Positions 38,051 through 50,010 of a stretch of DNA of 64,000 nucleotides are shown here, piece after piece. Made by a program: the position numbers and the translations under genes. Numbering within the stretch: the first letter of the stretch is position 1; each line of letters starts with the position of its first letter. The notes under the pieces were generated by a model. The model saw only the letters and a program-made list of their open reading frames with translations. It was not told where the DNA came from and made no database searches. Source of the DNA: Lichenostomus cassidix (Eukaryota; Chordata; Aves; Passeriformes; Meliphagidae); NCBI GenBank assembly GCA_008360975.2, contig CM039182.1, positions 27,500,324 through 27,564,323 on the forward strand. The letters are read 5' to 3'.

Positions 38051-40779
38051 AAAAAACCACATATTTAGCAATTAGGTTTGTAGGGTTTTCTGAGTGACAT
38101 CTTACCTTTCAACTCTTCAGTGTACTGTGATTCTCTTATGTGTGTGCCTACAGCCTGCAGGAGCCAGAGTAACATTTTGCTGAAAGTTGTTGGTTCCAAT
38201 GCCTTTGTAAATTGTTTCTTTAGAATCTATGAATAGACAGGAGCAGACTGTCCCAAGCCTGGAAGACCTCTGCCTGTGTTAGTGCACAAATTTTACACCC
38301 TGAAGTGATAAACTTGGAGGTCAGCTTTGTCCCAGGGCTTGCTGATTTGATTACAAAGTTGTGCTGTTCTGAAAGATACATCAATTTCTAGGTCCAATAG
38401 ATGAGATTATCTCCAATGAACATATATGTAAATATATATATTTATAAAACTATATAAATATGCACATGTGACAGAGAAATGATGTGAAAAATTGTAAGAC
38501 TAGAATAAATTGTAAGATTAGAATACTATTTTTTGAATTACAAATATGATACATGAAAACCTTACTATTTTAAAAAGGAGCAGCTGCTGTGTTTTCTCAT
38601 TAAACAGATGCATCCCATACTGGTAGGAGTTTTTCCATCAGGATAGAGTGTCAAGAGTAGGGAAGAAACACATTATCTGTACTAGCAGTACTTTCTTAAT
38701 TCTGTTTGCTATGATTTAATTGAGTAAGGGCAGAAAATAAACTTAAAGCACTGTATATGTATGGGTAGTTTGTTCCCCAAAAGAAATTTTAAGGATACTT
38801 CTCTAGGTTTTGGTTTGTGTATCATGTCTCTGAATTCAAATTTAACAGAGGATAATCTGGCTTTGATCAGGAGGATTTGATCAACACATTAGTGCTGCTG
38901 CATAAGCATATAGGGATTTTTGACCTTGGATGCCAGTCAGTGCTGTTCTTTAGATTAAGTCCCCCAGAGTTGATTCCTTGTTTAAAATGCTTCTAAAGGG
39001 ATTTAGGGCCTGTAAAATTCCTGGTTTTGGGAGAAAAGTCCTACCATTTAGGTTATGTCTAGTCTATATTCATTTTAGTAGCTAGCTTGGTGCAGCATGT
39101 GGGGGCTGTACAGCAAAGCAGTCGGTTGTGAGGAACTGATGTTTGCGCAGTGTGTATTTTTTATGGTTTCATTTTGGGTAGGTGTAGCCTGGTACATTAG
39201 GCTGAATGTTTAATAGAGGATGGAGCATACTGGATGTTCTCCTGGAAAGCATCTTCCAGTTTATTTTCTCAGAAGGAAATCCAATTTATGACATGGTTTT
39301 GCAATGCAAAATACAATTCAGGAAATGGATGTGATCAGGAGATCTGCTTCTGTAGTGCCATCCTGATTTAAGTAATAATTGTGGGTATATCTGTACTCCT
39401 GCTTAGCTCTGTCTTCGTGTTGCAAATGGATTTATGTGATAGTGGTTGTTTTCATTTTTTGGTATTTTTATTTTCTCTATACAAAATGCATCAAAGAAGC
39501 CAGGCAGGAAGTGGTTTCTGATTCTACAAAGTACTTTGTGATTACACTTTTCCTATTTCACTACCCAGGATGACATTGGCAGCTTTTAAGTGTCTTCGTG
39601 AGAAACTAGGTTAAGGGAGAGAGACTCTGAAAACTGTTAACAGCATATTTTCTTCTGAGAAAGGTTGGTCTCTTGAGAAAACTTTTAGTTCCAGTGAATG
39701 AATTTGGCAATTTCAACAAAAAATGCTATATCAGCTTTACTTTCCATTGCAGGCTAATGATGTTGATAAATGAACTTTGTGAACGAAAGAGTTTTTTGTT
39801 GCAATTCTGAGTTTTACTTTACAATTAAGACCCAAAGCAGCACAAAGCAGCTGGCTTTAGGAGAATATTATCTCAGTAAATACAGATGTAAAGTTGCAAG
39901 CTACTTGCCTCCAGTACTCTGCCTAGCATCATCTGGTGCTATAGAAACACTTGCAGAGCTAAAAATGGAAAGGAAAGAAGGGTCACATGAAATACTAATG
40001 TAATTTCAACTTGCTTACAATAAAACTTGTTACTGAAATCTAGTATCTATTGAAATAGTGTTAGTACTGACTTAACTTTTCAGCCATGTATTAAATATTT
40101 AATGTATAATTATTATTAAGTATTCAATATTCAGTAATAATATACAACAATATGGAATTACTGTCAATGATGAGTATGAAGCATTTCTTTAAGAAATTGA
40201 TGTCTCTGACCAGTATTAAATTTATTTGTAAGTTTTCTCCTAAAGAATATAGGATGAAATAGAACCAGAGGGGAACATCTGTACTCTCTGGATGACCTTT
40301 CAGAGAGGGCTCTGCCATTTTTACCTGCCTTTGTATCGATCATTCTTATGACATGCAGGCTGCTTTATGTCTTGAATGTAGAAAGACTGGTGATTCTTTG
40401 GCTTGTTATATATGAGAATCAATAAATGTGGAGCTGAACATATTCAACAAGGAAGTTAATTAAATACTGTTAAATGTTGTTGGTTATTTGTTTTTTTGCT
40501 GTTTTGTCAGTGCTTTTTTCCCCTCACTAAATTAATGGTGTTAATGATACCCACCATTGCAGACAATTTGTTTGGTTACTAAGGGCCTTCTCTATAAATA
40601 GAAGTGTTAATTCACAGGACTAACTGCTCCCTTATAGAGGAAAAGTGTTGAAGATTTTGTGCTTGGAATTTTTTTTTCTCATTCTTGGTTTTGCTCTTGT
40701 CTATGCTTACCATGGAGTTTACCTGAGACCTCTACTGTTAAGGATTACTTTAAAGGAGATGGGAATGCTCCACATATAT
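38051..40779. other. Intergenic or intronic DNA with AT-rich tracts
   Basis: An AT-rich low-complexity stretch lies at about 38420-38462. An 18-bp-period tandem duplication lies at 38491-38525 ('attgtaaga-tagaata' twice). A 14-bp palindrome ACAAAGTACTTTGT lies at 39526-39539. Very AT-rich DNA lies at about 40085-40155. No gene was recognised. Confidence 0.55.
38491..38525 (+). repeat. Two-unit tandem duplication, 18-bp period
   Basis: The units 'attgtaagactagaata' and 'attgtaagattagaata' follow each other with one base between them and differ at one position. This is a small local duplication. Confidence 0.75.
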
Positions 40780-40944
40780 TGGCTAGAGAAGGATGCCCCA
40801 TCCCTGGAAGTGTTCAAGACCAGGTTGCATGGGGCTCTCAACTACCTGGTCCAGTGGAAGGTGTCCCTGCTCATGGCAGGGAGGTTGGAACTAGGTGACC
40901 TTTAAGGTCCCTTCCAATCCAAACCATTCTATGATTTTATGATG
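40780..40944 (+). mobile_element. CR1 LINE 3'-end fragment with terminal repeat
   Basis: Clear CR1 order on the plus strand: 'ggatgccccatccctggaagtgttcaagaccaggttgcatggggctct', 'ctggtccagtggaaggtgtccctgctcatggcagggaggttggaactaggtgacctttaaggtcccttccaatcc', then the hallmark 3' end 'attctatgattttatgatg'. It is 5'-truncated close to 40780. The plus-strand frame at 40645-40905 is a by-product of this element and not a gene. It is the best-preserved CR1 fragment in the window. Confidence 0.95.
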
Positions 40945-42939
40945 TATTTGAACTCTCAGTTAAAACTGGGAGTTCATGTGTTTTGGATCTATTCCTCTGA
41001 AAGTGTTTGCCTAATAATTAGCAAAACAATATTTTTTTCTGTTCCTCTGACATGTTAATGAGTACTCCGTTTCCGCAAGGTACTTGTACTGTACAAATAG
41101 TGAAGAGATGATGCTCTTAAGGTTTTCTGTTACACCACCATATATTTTTTAAAAATATATGCATTATTTAAATAGCACTGCCTAGAACCTTAATCAAAAA
41201 GAAATTATACCTTGGCTTTCAAGTGCCTTGCCATGCCATATTTGAGTATATGAGTTTCTGTATCTGTATTATCTCCCAAAGTCTCCAGTAGGACACAATG
41301 GATTGGTGGACCTTGCTTTTTGTAATGTGTAGATGCTGATCAAAATTGCTACACATCTAAATTAAGAGGCATGTACCCACATGCTATCAAACAGGATTAT
41401 TCTGACTTGATACCTTTTGATTCAAGAATTGTTGTCTGCTTTTCAGAGCAGATGTCCATGTGGTGATCTGCAAGAATATCCTGAACATAGCCCCATTGAG
41501 TTAGAAAATGGAAACTTCTCCTTTTTCCAATGGTTGTGGATTTATGGAGGAGGAATTTCAATCCAGAAGTCCCAAAACAGCGACAGGCTGCCAAGATGTT
41601 AAGTGCATGTGCCTGTTTGTGTTTTTCTCACAAGTTTTTTCTCTGTGTTGCAGAAAAAAAAAAGTATTGGTACAGAATGGAATTGAAAGTATGTGGTTAT
41701 ATGTTTTATTTTGAGACAGTTTTGTTGCATGGGCTTGGAATGAGCTGATAAAACAAATATCGGAATTTGCAACATTCTAGATTATTTTGAATAAGAATCC
41801 AGGTAAACTAAACAGAAAAGATACAGTTCTGTGAGAGTATAACATGATTTCTTTTGCTAATGAGACTTGTGCACTCAGACAAGTCCACTGATATGTTTGG
41901 AGCCTCTGGGTTTTTCTTTGGCAAAGCCCTCTGTAGCAGCACAACCTGAAATCAATCTCAATACAGCAAGGAAAGTTGACAAGGTTGTTATTAAATACGT
42001 TATTGACTCTGAATATCTTTGAGACATATCAAAATAACCAGAGGAAATTTTGTTTACTTGCTCGTTATCATTGCTGGGCAAACCTTGTTTAAGAGAAAAT
42101 ATTTTGTCTTTTATTCCTTTGGTTTGAATTGGTTCATCTGTGTATCTCCCATCCTTGCTACCTTCATTAGCACCCCTGGTGTGAAGTCATTACTGTAGGT
42201 GAGGAGATTAAAATCTCACTTGTTAGGTTTCAAGTGCACCCTCACACTTGTGAAATATTTTTAATTAAAGCCTCTGAAAACTGTATTTACTCTTTAAATT
42301 CAGCATTTAGCAGCTGTAGTGAGAAGCATGCCTCTTCACAGGAGAACAGCTGAACTTCCTGAGAGAAGACATAGCTTTGAAGAGATTACATGCCCTAATA
42401 GGTCAATGGCTAATTTGCTTCTGATAGAGCTTTCTAAAGCAGTACAAGCCACTTAGATACGTTCATATTACAGCTCTAATGTGACTAAATCTCCTGTACT
42501 GCTGTGGGGATAATCAAACAATGGTTACAACTTCTAGTGTCCTTGTTATGGCACATTCAGTGGAGAAAACATTCACTTCAGTCACAAAGTGTGCTGCACT
42601 TCAGTTCTTGTATCAAGATGTTTAGTCTCTGAAAATCATAAAAGAATGGCTCAAAGGTTCAAAGGCAGATCATGTTAGATTCTGCTTGGGTCTTCTGCAT
42701 TTTAACTACCAGCACATGAATTATACTACCTACACCCTTTACATGAATGGATAAAACTGCTGTCATCTGCAGTGGACCCAGAGAAACTTTCTGTCTTTGC
42801 TAAGCTGAGATAAATAGTATTAGTTCAGAAGATAGTTTATAGGAATCCTATATGCTTGTATCAAGGCTGTAAAATAGCTGTTAATTGGCATGATATTGAT
42901 GTCCATTCTATAGAGAAATCCTGGAGCTCATCTAAAATA
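40945..42939. other. Intergenic or intronic DNA, nothing recognised
   Basis: AT-rich sequence. A near-perfect inverted repeat ATATATTTTT/AAAAATATAT (one-base spacer) lies at 41140-41160. Frames of 60 to 86 codons around 41397-41748 lie on both strands and show no domain. Confidence 0.55.
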
Positions 42940-43180
42940 AGCACTCACCTGCACACTCCAGTATTACCTTGCCTGGAGAGCGGTGCTCCCATTCCAGAGA
43001 TGATGCGCTGACAGTGAGGAGATGCTGGGAAGGGGGTTTAGGGGGAGCAGTGTCAGACATCAGTGCCCCTCCACCTCCTCCCGTCCTTTGTGTGTGGGGC
43101 AAAGACTTTTAGATGCGTGACAATGTGATTTCTGATACTTTGGAAAGCGGTGCCCCTGTGGACTGTTTTTCCATGTATTG
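42940..43180. other. GC-richer CpG-retaining patch
   Basis: Contains 'ggagagcggtgctcc', 'gatgatgcgctgac', 'cctcccgtcc', 'agatgcgtgac' and 'aaagcggtgcccc', which are scattered retained CpGs in a CpG-poor window. There is also a C-rich run ('gcccctccacctcctcccg') of the kind found in zinc-finger or CTCF-like targets. No open frame or repeat was recognised. Regulatory function is a guess. Confidence 0.25.
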
Positions 43181-46100
43181 TGGAGAATCGTGTCTGTCAA
43201 CTCTTTGTGCAAATGGCATGAGCCACATAACCTGATAGGTAAATCAGCTCCAGCATGGCATGTGTTGGACTGTTGCCTGGTAGTTCTATGGCAGCATGGA
43301 AACTGTGTAAAATTGGAATAAAGAGACAGCTGGTGCAGTTTTGCATGTCTGAGGGAAATCTTTATTGTTAACCAGCATGTATTGCATCTGTCATTTTATT
43401 TTTTGACTCTAAAGGATAAAAAGATGCTGCAGCGTGTCTGTAGCTACACTGTTTTATTTATAACAAACCAAAGAATTTTGTGGCATTTCAGTGTATTAAA
43501 TACACAAATTAATCTGTTTACAAAAATTAGTTTCCACTTTTTCCTTGCTATAGTGGTCTATGCTTTTCTCTCTTTATAATAGATATCAAATTCCCTTAAA
43601 AATCTAGATTTTTTAAATTGCTGTAGTTTTAGGGAGAAAAAAAAGATATTTCTGCTAGCTTGCTTAAAATATGTTACTCACAAATGAAAAACAAACATCA
43701 AAACAGTCATATGAATAATCATCTGACCTCATTCATATAGGGAAAGGAAGAATGTCTTAATGTAAAATGTATACCATCAGAATTGGCTGTCAGTGACAAA
43801 AGTAAACTATAATACATATTTTCTGTTTGCAGCATTCAGAGCAGCTTCTTTTGACAGTTGCTACCTCACAACCATTCAGTTTTACACACTTTCTGGCACA
43901 TCATTAAAATTTCTCATTGTTAATAATCTGTCATCAAAGAAATCAATGGGTAAGCTTTGCTGATCCAGTGTTTCTCCTGCAGAGAAAGATCATGTAACAA
44001 AACAACAACCCAAAGAAAAACCTGTTTTGTGCAGCATAATAATTAATTCCAAACAGACTATTGGAGCAAAATTGCCAGTTAGAAATGAAGCTAGTAGATT
44101 GTGCAGTCCAATTCTGCAATGTTCTTGTTTTAAAGTCTCAGGACTGCATCATATAGGAAATTCTTTTTGTCTGATTGAATAAGATGTTTGCCCTTGGTTC
44201 TCTTATTTGAGCCAAAGGTATTCGAAATACTAGTTGTGGTCTGTGATTTGTTGGGATAAAGATTCTCTGGAACACACCATTTAAAATCTGTGGTTTGGGA
44301 TGTTATTCTGCTAATTTATTTCATTCTGTGGGAGAATAATCTTTACATAAATTACTGACTTTATAATAATTTATTGTATTTTCTGACAGCCCCAGAAAAT
44401 ATTTTCTGCCTTAAATCTACCCAGCATGAAGGCAAAAGAAAAGTTCAATATGAAAATTCACATGTGTGAGCTGCTAAAGATACAAGAGGTGTAAATGGGG
44501 TAACACACTATAAATTAGCAGTAGGTAGGCATTTATCAAAAATTTATAAAGAAGACCTGCTTTATACAGCAGGTAATGCCAGGATTCCATATAATCTCCT
44601 TGAAAAAAGGTCTCAGGGCTTTCCCAGAGAAAAGATGATGACTAGTGACTGTGGTTTCCTTAGTGTTTTCACTCTGTTATAGTTGATTAATAGTAAATAC
44701 TACGTGCTAGAAATCAGAAACTTATTCTGATGTTCTTATACTTATGTTAGTATCAGTTTTAACAGCATGTATTCTGGGCTTTTCACTTGCTTTGCTACAA
44801 GAAATAATGTCTCTTTAAATACCAAAAGAAAAATCAAGGGGTAAGGATAGAAGAACAAGTTATTAGTAATATAATAAAGACCACCATTTTTGTAAAGGGA
44901 TGAAGGACATCTGTGAAACTCTGACACTGCAGAGCTTCCAGGAATTAAAGTGGGCAAACTTTAAAAGTGCGGGACTTTGTGGCAGAGCAGTGGGATATAA
45001 AGTATTTAGAAACCTGATGCATTTTGTGCTGGCCTTTAGACAAGCTTATTATATGATGGTAAGTAGTAACTGAGCTGATCTTTTCCCTCAGAGACCCCAG
45101 GATAAGAAATGTCTCATTTTGCTTTCTACAGGAATCCTTATAGAAGAATAAATATTACTCAGATTTGACAAGAATCACACTCATAGTTCCTTACTGTGCG
45201 TACCACCTAGAAACCCATTAGAAGAAGGTTTACTGTTCCTCTTTGGTCAGGCACCAAACTGCAACAAAATAGACAATTCATGCCCAAGCCTCTGGGAACA
45301 GGCAAGCTGAGATTTTCAATATCAGAAAAATGTGAAGAGACCTTGCTACAGAAAAGTGGTGTAGGAATCCTAAATCTATGGGAACACTAAAAGAATTGGT
45401 AGGATCATTGAGTGTTATTCTTTCTGTAGCTGTGTACTGGTGTCCTCAGTGGGTTTCTGTCAGGGTCAGCACAGCAAGCTCACAGTTCCACAGCAGGGTG
45501 CACATATGACCTGGACTGACTGTACCCAACTCTGAGACATGTTGTACTTGGGGCTTCTATTTTAGCTGTACCTGTAAGATACCTAAACATACCTTCAGAA
45601 AAGGCACCAAGGGTCTCAGTGTCAAACTGGCTGCCCAGATATGAGAATTATGATTATCCTGAATTGCATCCATACAATAACCTGGTTTGATTGTCACTTT
45701 TGATATTTAAAAGCAAATTAAAGCTGCTGGAAAAGGTAAGTGAAAAGTCTTTAATGTGTTTAGTTTATGGATTTGTCTTAAAAATATAACAACTCAAATT
45801 GCCATTTTTTTAATCTGAAAATAAATGGCAATCACTTAAAAAGAGACATGAAGCAAGAAAGAAGACAAATATTTAGCCATGTAATCAAAGACACAGTTTA
45901 ACTGTGCACACGAGCTGGATCTTTGCACTATCTATATTTCCATTTATTCCTACATATTTTTTTTCCTGAAAAGTATAAGAAATAGGAAGCTATTTATACC
46001 TCACTAACACTTCACTATCTCTTTAAGAGATAATGTAGAATAGATTATCTGCTCCAATGCTCCAAATTGAAATTAGTGAAGGAAACAAATAGGAGAGAAA

Positions 46101-46718
46101 TAGAGAGCTGCAGGCAGGAAGAAAATACAGTAAAGAGCTTAAGAGCATACAATGTGCAAATAAAATTTGGTGAGGATGGTGAGAACAGTAAATGAGGAAA
46201 GGAGAAGTTAGAATATTAATGAAAGTTGAAAAGACCAATTTAGAACAATTTGAGACATAAAAACAGCTAGACAAGTGAGAAAAATAGTAAGGAACTATGA
46301 GAAATATAAAATCAGTATGCCCCAAAGGTGAGATTTTCAAAGAAAAGATGTGCAATTAGCCAGAATAATGTAATTTGGACTATTAGCAGTTTACTCAGTT
46401 TCTTAATATCTCCCTCATCTTTGTCATGGTGGTTATTTCATCATAAGAGAAAGAGCTTGTTAGAAAGTCTCTGGTTAAAGTTGGACTAGTTTTGATACAT
46501 GTTAAGTAGTCAAAGGAAAGTATTTTGTTGAAAGGCATATAAAATATGACAAAATATTGTTTGGAATTGGGGTAGGAAAGAGGGAAGGAGAATGTACTGT
46601 CCATAGCCACAAGGTGAGAGCATGGCCTGCTAGCATGTCAAGACCTGACTTGCAGACTGAGAATTTAAAGCTGTCTGCCACAAACTGAGTGTGTTTCTTA
46701 ACTGCTGAGCTGCTGTGG
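43181..46718. other. Intergenic or intronic DNA with a purine-rich strand
   Basis: AT-rich unique DNA. From about 46040 to 46320 the plus strand is strongly purine-biased (A and G). This produces a 110-codon hydrophobic-looking frame on the minus strand (46023-46355), which I regard as compositional. No gene or repeat family was seen. Confidence 0.5.
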
Positions 46719-46742
46719 TTTTTTTGTTGTTTTTTTTTTTTT
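46719..46742. repeat. T-rich homopolymer tract
   Basis: Runs of seven and twelve T separated by 'gttg'. On the minus strand this encodes the lysine-rich stretch of the 46502-46900 frame, which is not supported as a gene. Confidence 0.8.
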
Positions 46743-47467
46743 CCCCTGGGAATGCCCTTTTTGCTTGGTTTTGTTTTGTGCCATTTTGCCTTATATACAG
46801 ACATTTGAAAAGTTTGGTTTCCACACCAAATCTGTGTTAAATTTTTTCTTTTATGTGTGTGTTTTGGTTTTCTTGTATGTGAATGAATGAGTACACCCAT
46901 TATGTAATCAGTTGTACATAGAGCATCATCAGGTTATGTTTTTAAGTGTGTATTCTTCACCACAATTTAACTCTAGAGGTTCTTTATGTGCTCTGTTTGA
47001 AAGCCTTGAGGTACTTCACACACTGGGCTGGTGTGAAGCACCTTTGGCATTGGTAGCTGTGTTTTCTTTCTCCTTGAAAGATAGCCTTCTGTTTTCAAGC
47101 TACACTGTATTTATATGGAATTTGTTATATTAGACCTGTTCTAGTTTTTGCCTCTCTTTAGATATTGAACTCTCTCTGTTTCTCATTATCACTCTCTTTT
47201 TCCAGTCCAAAGTGTGTCTTTTGGTTGTTTTTTTTTTTCCCTTCAGCTCATTTATTTTCCTGCAGACAACGCCCTTTCTGTAGGCCTTAATTTTGAATTT
47301 AGCAAACAATCTAGATTAATTCAGTGCATTCTCAAGTGCCTGCAGGACAGGAGACTGGAAATGAATGCTCCTCATTATTCCTTTTGTGTGTTTGCCAACC
47401 ACTGTCTTCGGTCACAAACTTTTTGTCTCAGCCTTCTTTTTGTTGTTTGAAAGGACAAGTTATGTGT
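46743..47467. other. Intergenic or intronic DNA, nothing recognised
   Basis: T-rich, pyrimidine-leaning sequence with short open frames only. No feature was recognised. Confidence 0.55.
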
Positions 47468-47531
47468 GTTTGTGTGTATGTCTTTATAGGTGGATACACA
47501 CACGTAAGCACAAAAATATGTGTACACATAT
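47468..47531. repeat. GT/CA-rich stretch with stem-loop and 16-bp palindrome
   Basis: TGTGTGTAT (47471-47479) is the exact reverse complement of ATACACACA (47494-47502), with a 14-base loop. Just downstream, ATATGTGTACACATAT (47516-47531) is a perfect 16-bp palindrome. The composition is alternating purine/pyrimidine, typical of degraded (GT)n DNA. Confidence 0.65.
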
Positions 47532-49844
47532 ATTTGTGAATTTAAATCTCTCTCCCCCAGTAATTCTAAGTTAATAGTCTGCTCACTTAATAGTCTGCAG
47601 TATTTGCTTTTCTGGAGAGTGAATGCTTTGAACTTGTTTTGCTTTCACTGGAGTTACTAGAAGGGACACATACAAATTTGGCTGGCCTTCAGACATTACC
47701 AAAACCCTTCTAATTACTGTCATCGTGTCACCACCTGTGAGGCAGTACCTTGAAGCAGGGTGGGTGTGCCATGCTTTGTTTTAGCTTAAATGCTATTCAT
47801 AGGGAAAGCACAGAAAGAGGTGAGCATGTAAGAACTCCTGAGTATAGTACAAATACCTGTGAGTGCATGAAGTTTCCCGGTGTCAGACCCATTGCTCATC
47901 AAGCAGACCCATTTGTTTATAATTGGAATAATGAGTATTTTTTGGCAGTCTTCCATCTGAGGAACGTGTGTAAGAAACAAGTGTCAAGTCAAATGCAAGT
48001 GTTACTTGAAGCTTCAAATTAGACTTCAATATGCAATTACAGAAGGATGTTTTGAAACATCCTTTGTTCCAATAAAGTCTTTCAGTCTCAATTGCTCAAA
48101 GAGCTGATGGTCAGGGTTTTGCAGATTTTGACATTATTTTTCTGTACATTTCAACTGCATTTTAAGTTCAACAGCTGGAATGATGAGGTGCTACTTTGAC
48201 ATTGTGTTGGTGAAAATTTGCTTTTTTGCGGTGAAAACCACAACTGTGTTGTCTTGAATAATAAATAAAATGTTGGGTGTTTTACTGTGTTTTTCTAGCT
48301 CAGCACAGAGCTGCTTCATTTTCAAAGCTTCTGGTGGCTGTGTGTGGGTGGCTGTGTGTGGGAGGCTGTCAGGTGGAGAAACCCTACCAACCTTTGTCCT
48401 TTTGAACTAGGTTGCAGAGATCTCACATCAAATCCCAGTGCCCTTCAGTTGTGTGGTTGAGTAACTAGGTGAGGTTATTGAATAAAGTAGAGCTACATGA
48501 GCAGAGTAATATCCAGCTTCAGGGAAATGGTCAGGGATGGTCAGAGATGGGATGTACAGTTTTAAGGAAGTGGGTTGCTTCTTATTGTCGTGCAGGAAGA
48601 GCCCAGGCTTACCCTGCTCTAATCACTTGTCTAGTTCTAATTTATTTTATTACTTACCTTCTTAAATTCTCCAACTTATTTTTCTCCTGGTTTTATTACC
48701 CCACAGAATGAAATGGTTTTGTAAGAATTGATCCTGTTTGAATTGAGGTAGGTGCAGGAAGAGACAGCTGAGAAAGATAAAAGCCACACAAAAGAAAAAG
48801 GGAAGTGTATCAGAGGTCCTGAACCATTTCAAGTCTTACTATGCTTAAATAAGGCCAGTTGCAATTTAGTTTGTAAAGACTCTCACTGAAACTTATAATT
48901 AGAGGTTACACAAGGGCAGGTAACATTTCAGAAACAGGTAAGACATCTGACCCAACATGCCTGCCTACTGAAATGGAACAGCCCTAGGCTCTCCTGAGAT
49001 CATTGCTGAGCAACTCCCCAGATTTTGGGGATTAAAAGCCTATCCTTCACCTCTCTGAAGGTCTGTCTTTTAAGAAAAGGACTATTTTCTCACTCTTCAA
49101 ACTTTTGATTTTCTGAAGGTTCCCAAGCTTCTCACGTAATTTAAAATGTTTTTAAAACTGGCAAAAAAATCACTTCCCAGACTTGGGGAAAAAAATCCAT
49201 TCTGCATTTGACCTCTACTTCTTGTTGTGCTTATTAGTATTCTAGTTCTCACACCATGTTCTCTCAGTGACAGCACTTACCCCCACCTCAGCTGATAATA
49301 TTTAGCTGCAAGATTTTCCTTTACTCTTTTCGACAGCTGCTGTAGAGTCTTTGCAACTGGGGACATTGAAATCACCTCCACCATGTTGCTTTGCTTTATT
49401 TTTTTCTTAATTTGTTTTAAATCAAATACTAGAATAATTGATGGGTCCAAGATGTAAGAGTGCTGTGTGCAAATTTGAATTTAACAACACAATCCCATGT
49501 TTGGATTGTGGCTCATCTGCCCAAGCTCATATGGCACATCACCTGCAGAAAAAAAAATCCTGATTTAACTTAAACTGATTGAAACAGATATAAGTGTCCT
49601 TTTCACTCACTTTTGATCTTTTCACTCTTTCAATCTCTTTTTGGATAACTGGTGAACCCATTGGACCAGTTTCTTTGCCTGCTTTCATCATCTTTTTTTT
49701 TTCCACGTGAGTGAAACATTGAATCCTTTAAGCACGGGGAGCAGAGGGAGAAGGCAGCAGCCTCATCTGAGGATGCCATTTTGGGAGCACTGCTGCTCCA
49801 TTCCTCTCCAAAGGAAGAGTTCATAGAACTCTTGCTTGCAGAGG
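47532..49844. other. Intergenic or intronic DNA with one possible regulatory patch
   Basis: The stretch at about 47870-48010 is complex and includes 'tgtttataattggaataatgag' (forkhead- and homeodomain-like cores) and 'caagtgtcaagtcaaatgcaagtgttacttgaagc'. A 14-bp tandem lies at about 48334-48366 ('ggtggctgtgtgtg' units). No gene was recognised. Confidence 0.45.
48334..48366 (+). repeat. Short tandem, 14-bp GT-rich units
   Basis: 'Ggtggctgtgtgtg' is followed by the same unit, then a partial third ('ggaggctgt'). It is a small minisatellite-like duplication. Confidence 0.65.
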
Positions 49845-50010
49845 TTTCTATGTGCCTCAGAGCTTAGACTTGCAATGCTACACAGGATGCGTATCCATGT
49901 TTAATTCTGTGACATGCATTTTTTCTGGAACCCGCCCCCCCCCCCATGACAATTCTATTTTGACCTGAATGGTTTAACTTAAATGAAGAGAAACGTTACC
50001 ATTAACTTTA
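49845..50010 (+). repeat. Unclassified direct repeat, copy 1 (contains C11)
   Basis: Aligns with 51409-51560 in the same orientation. Shared blocks in order: 'tttctatgtg-ctcagag', 'agacttgca-tgctacacag', 'catgtttaattctgtgac', 'aattctat-ttgacctga' and 'aaat-aagag-aaa'. A C11 homopolymer (49935-49945) sits where copy 2 has an A-rich segment. There is no similarity to CR1 or the LTR family in this window, no open frame and no terminal inverted repeats. It could be two copies of an unlisted old repeat family, or one ancient local duplication. Confidence 0.75.

Noticed and set aside
40645..40905. 86-codon plus-strand frame
   Set aside because: Its 3' half lies in a non-coding CR1 3'-end fragment.
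46023..46355. 110-codon minus-strand frame resembling a multi-pass membrane protein
   Set aside because: Produced by the purine-rich plus strand; no conserved receptor motifs.
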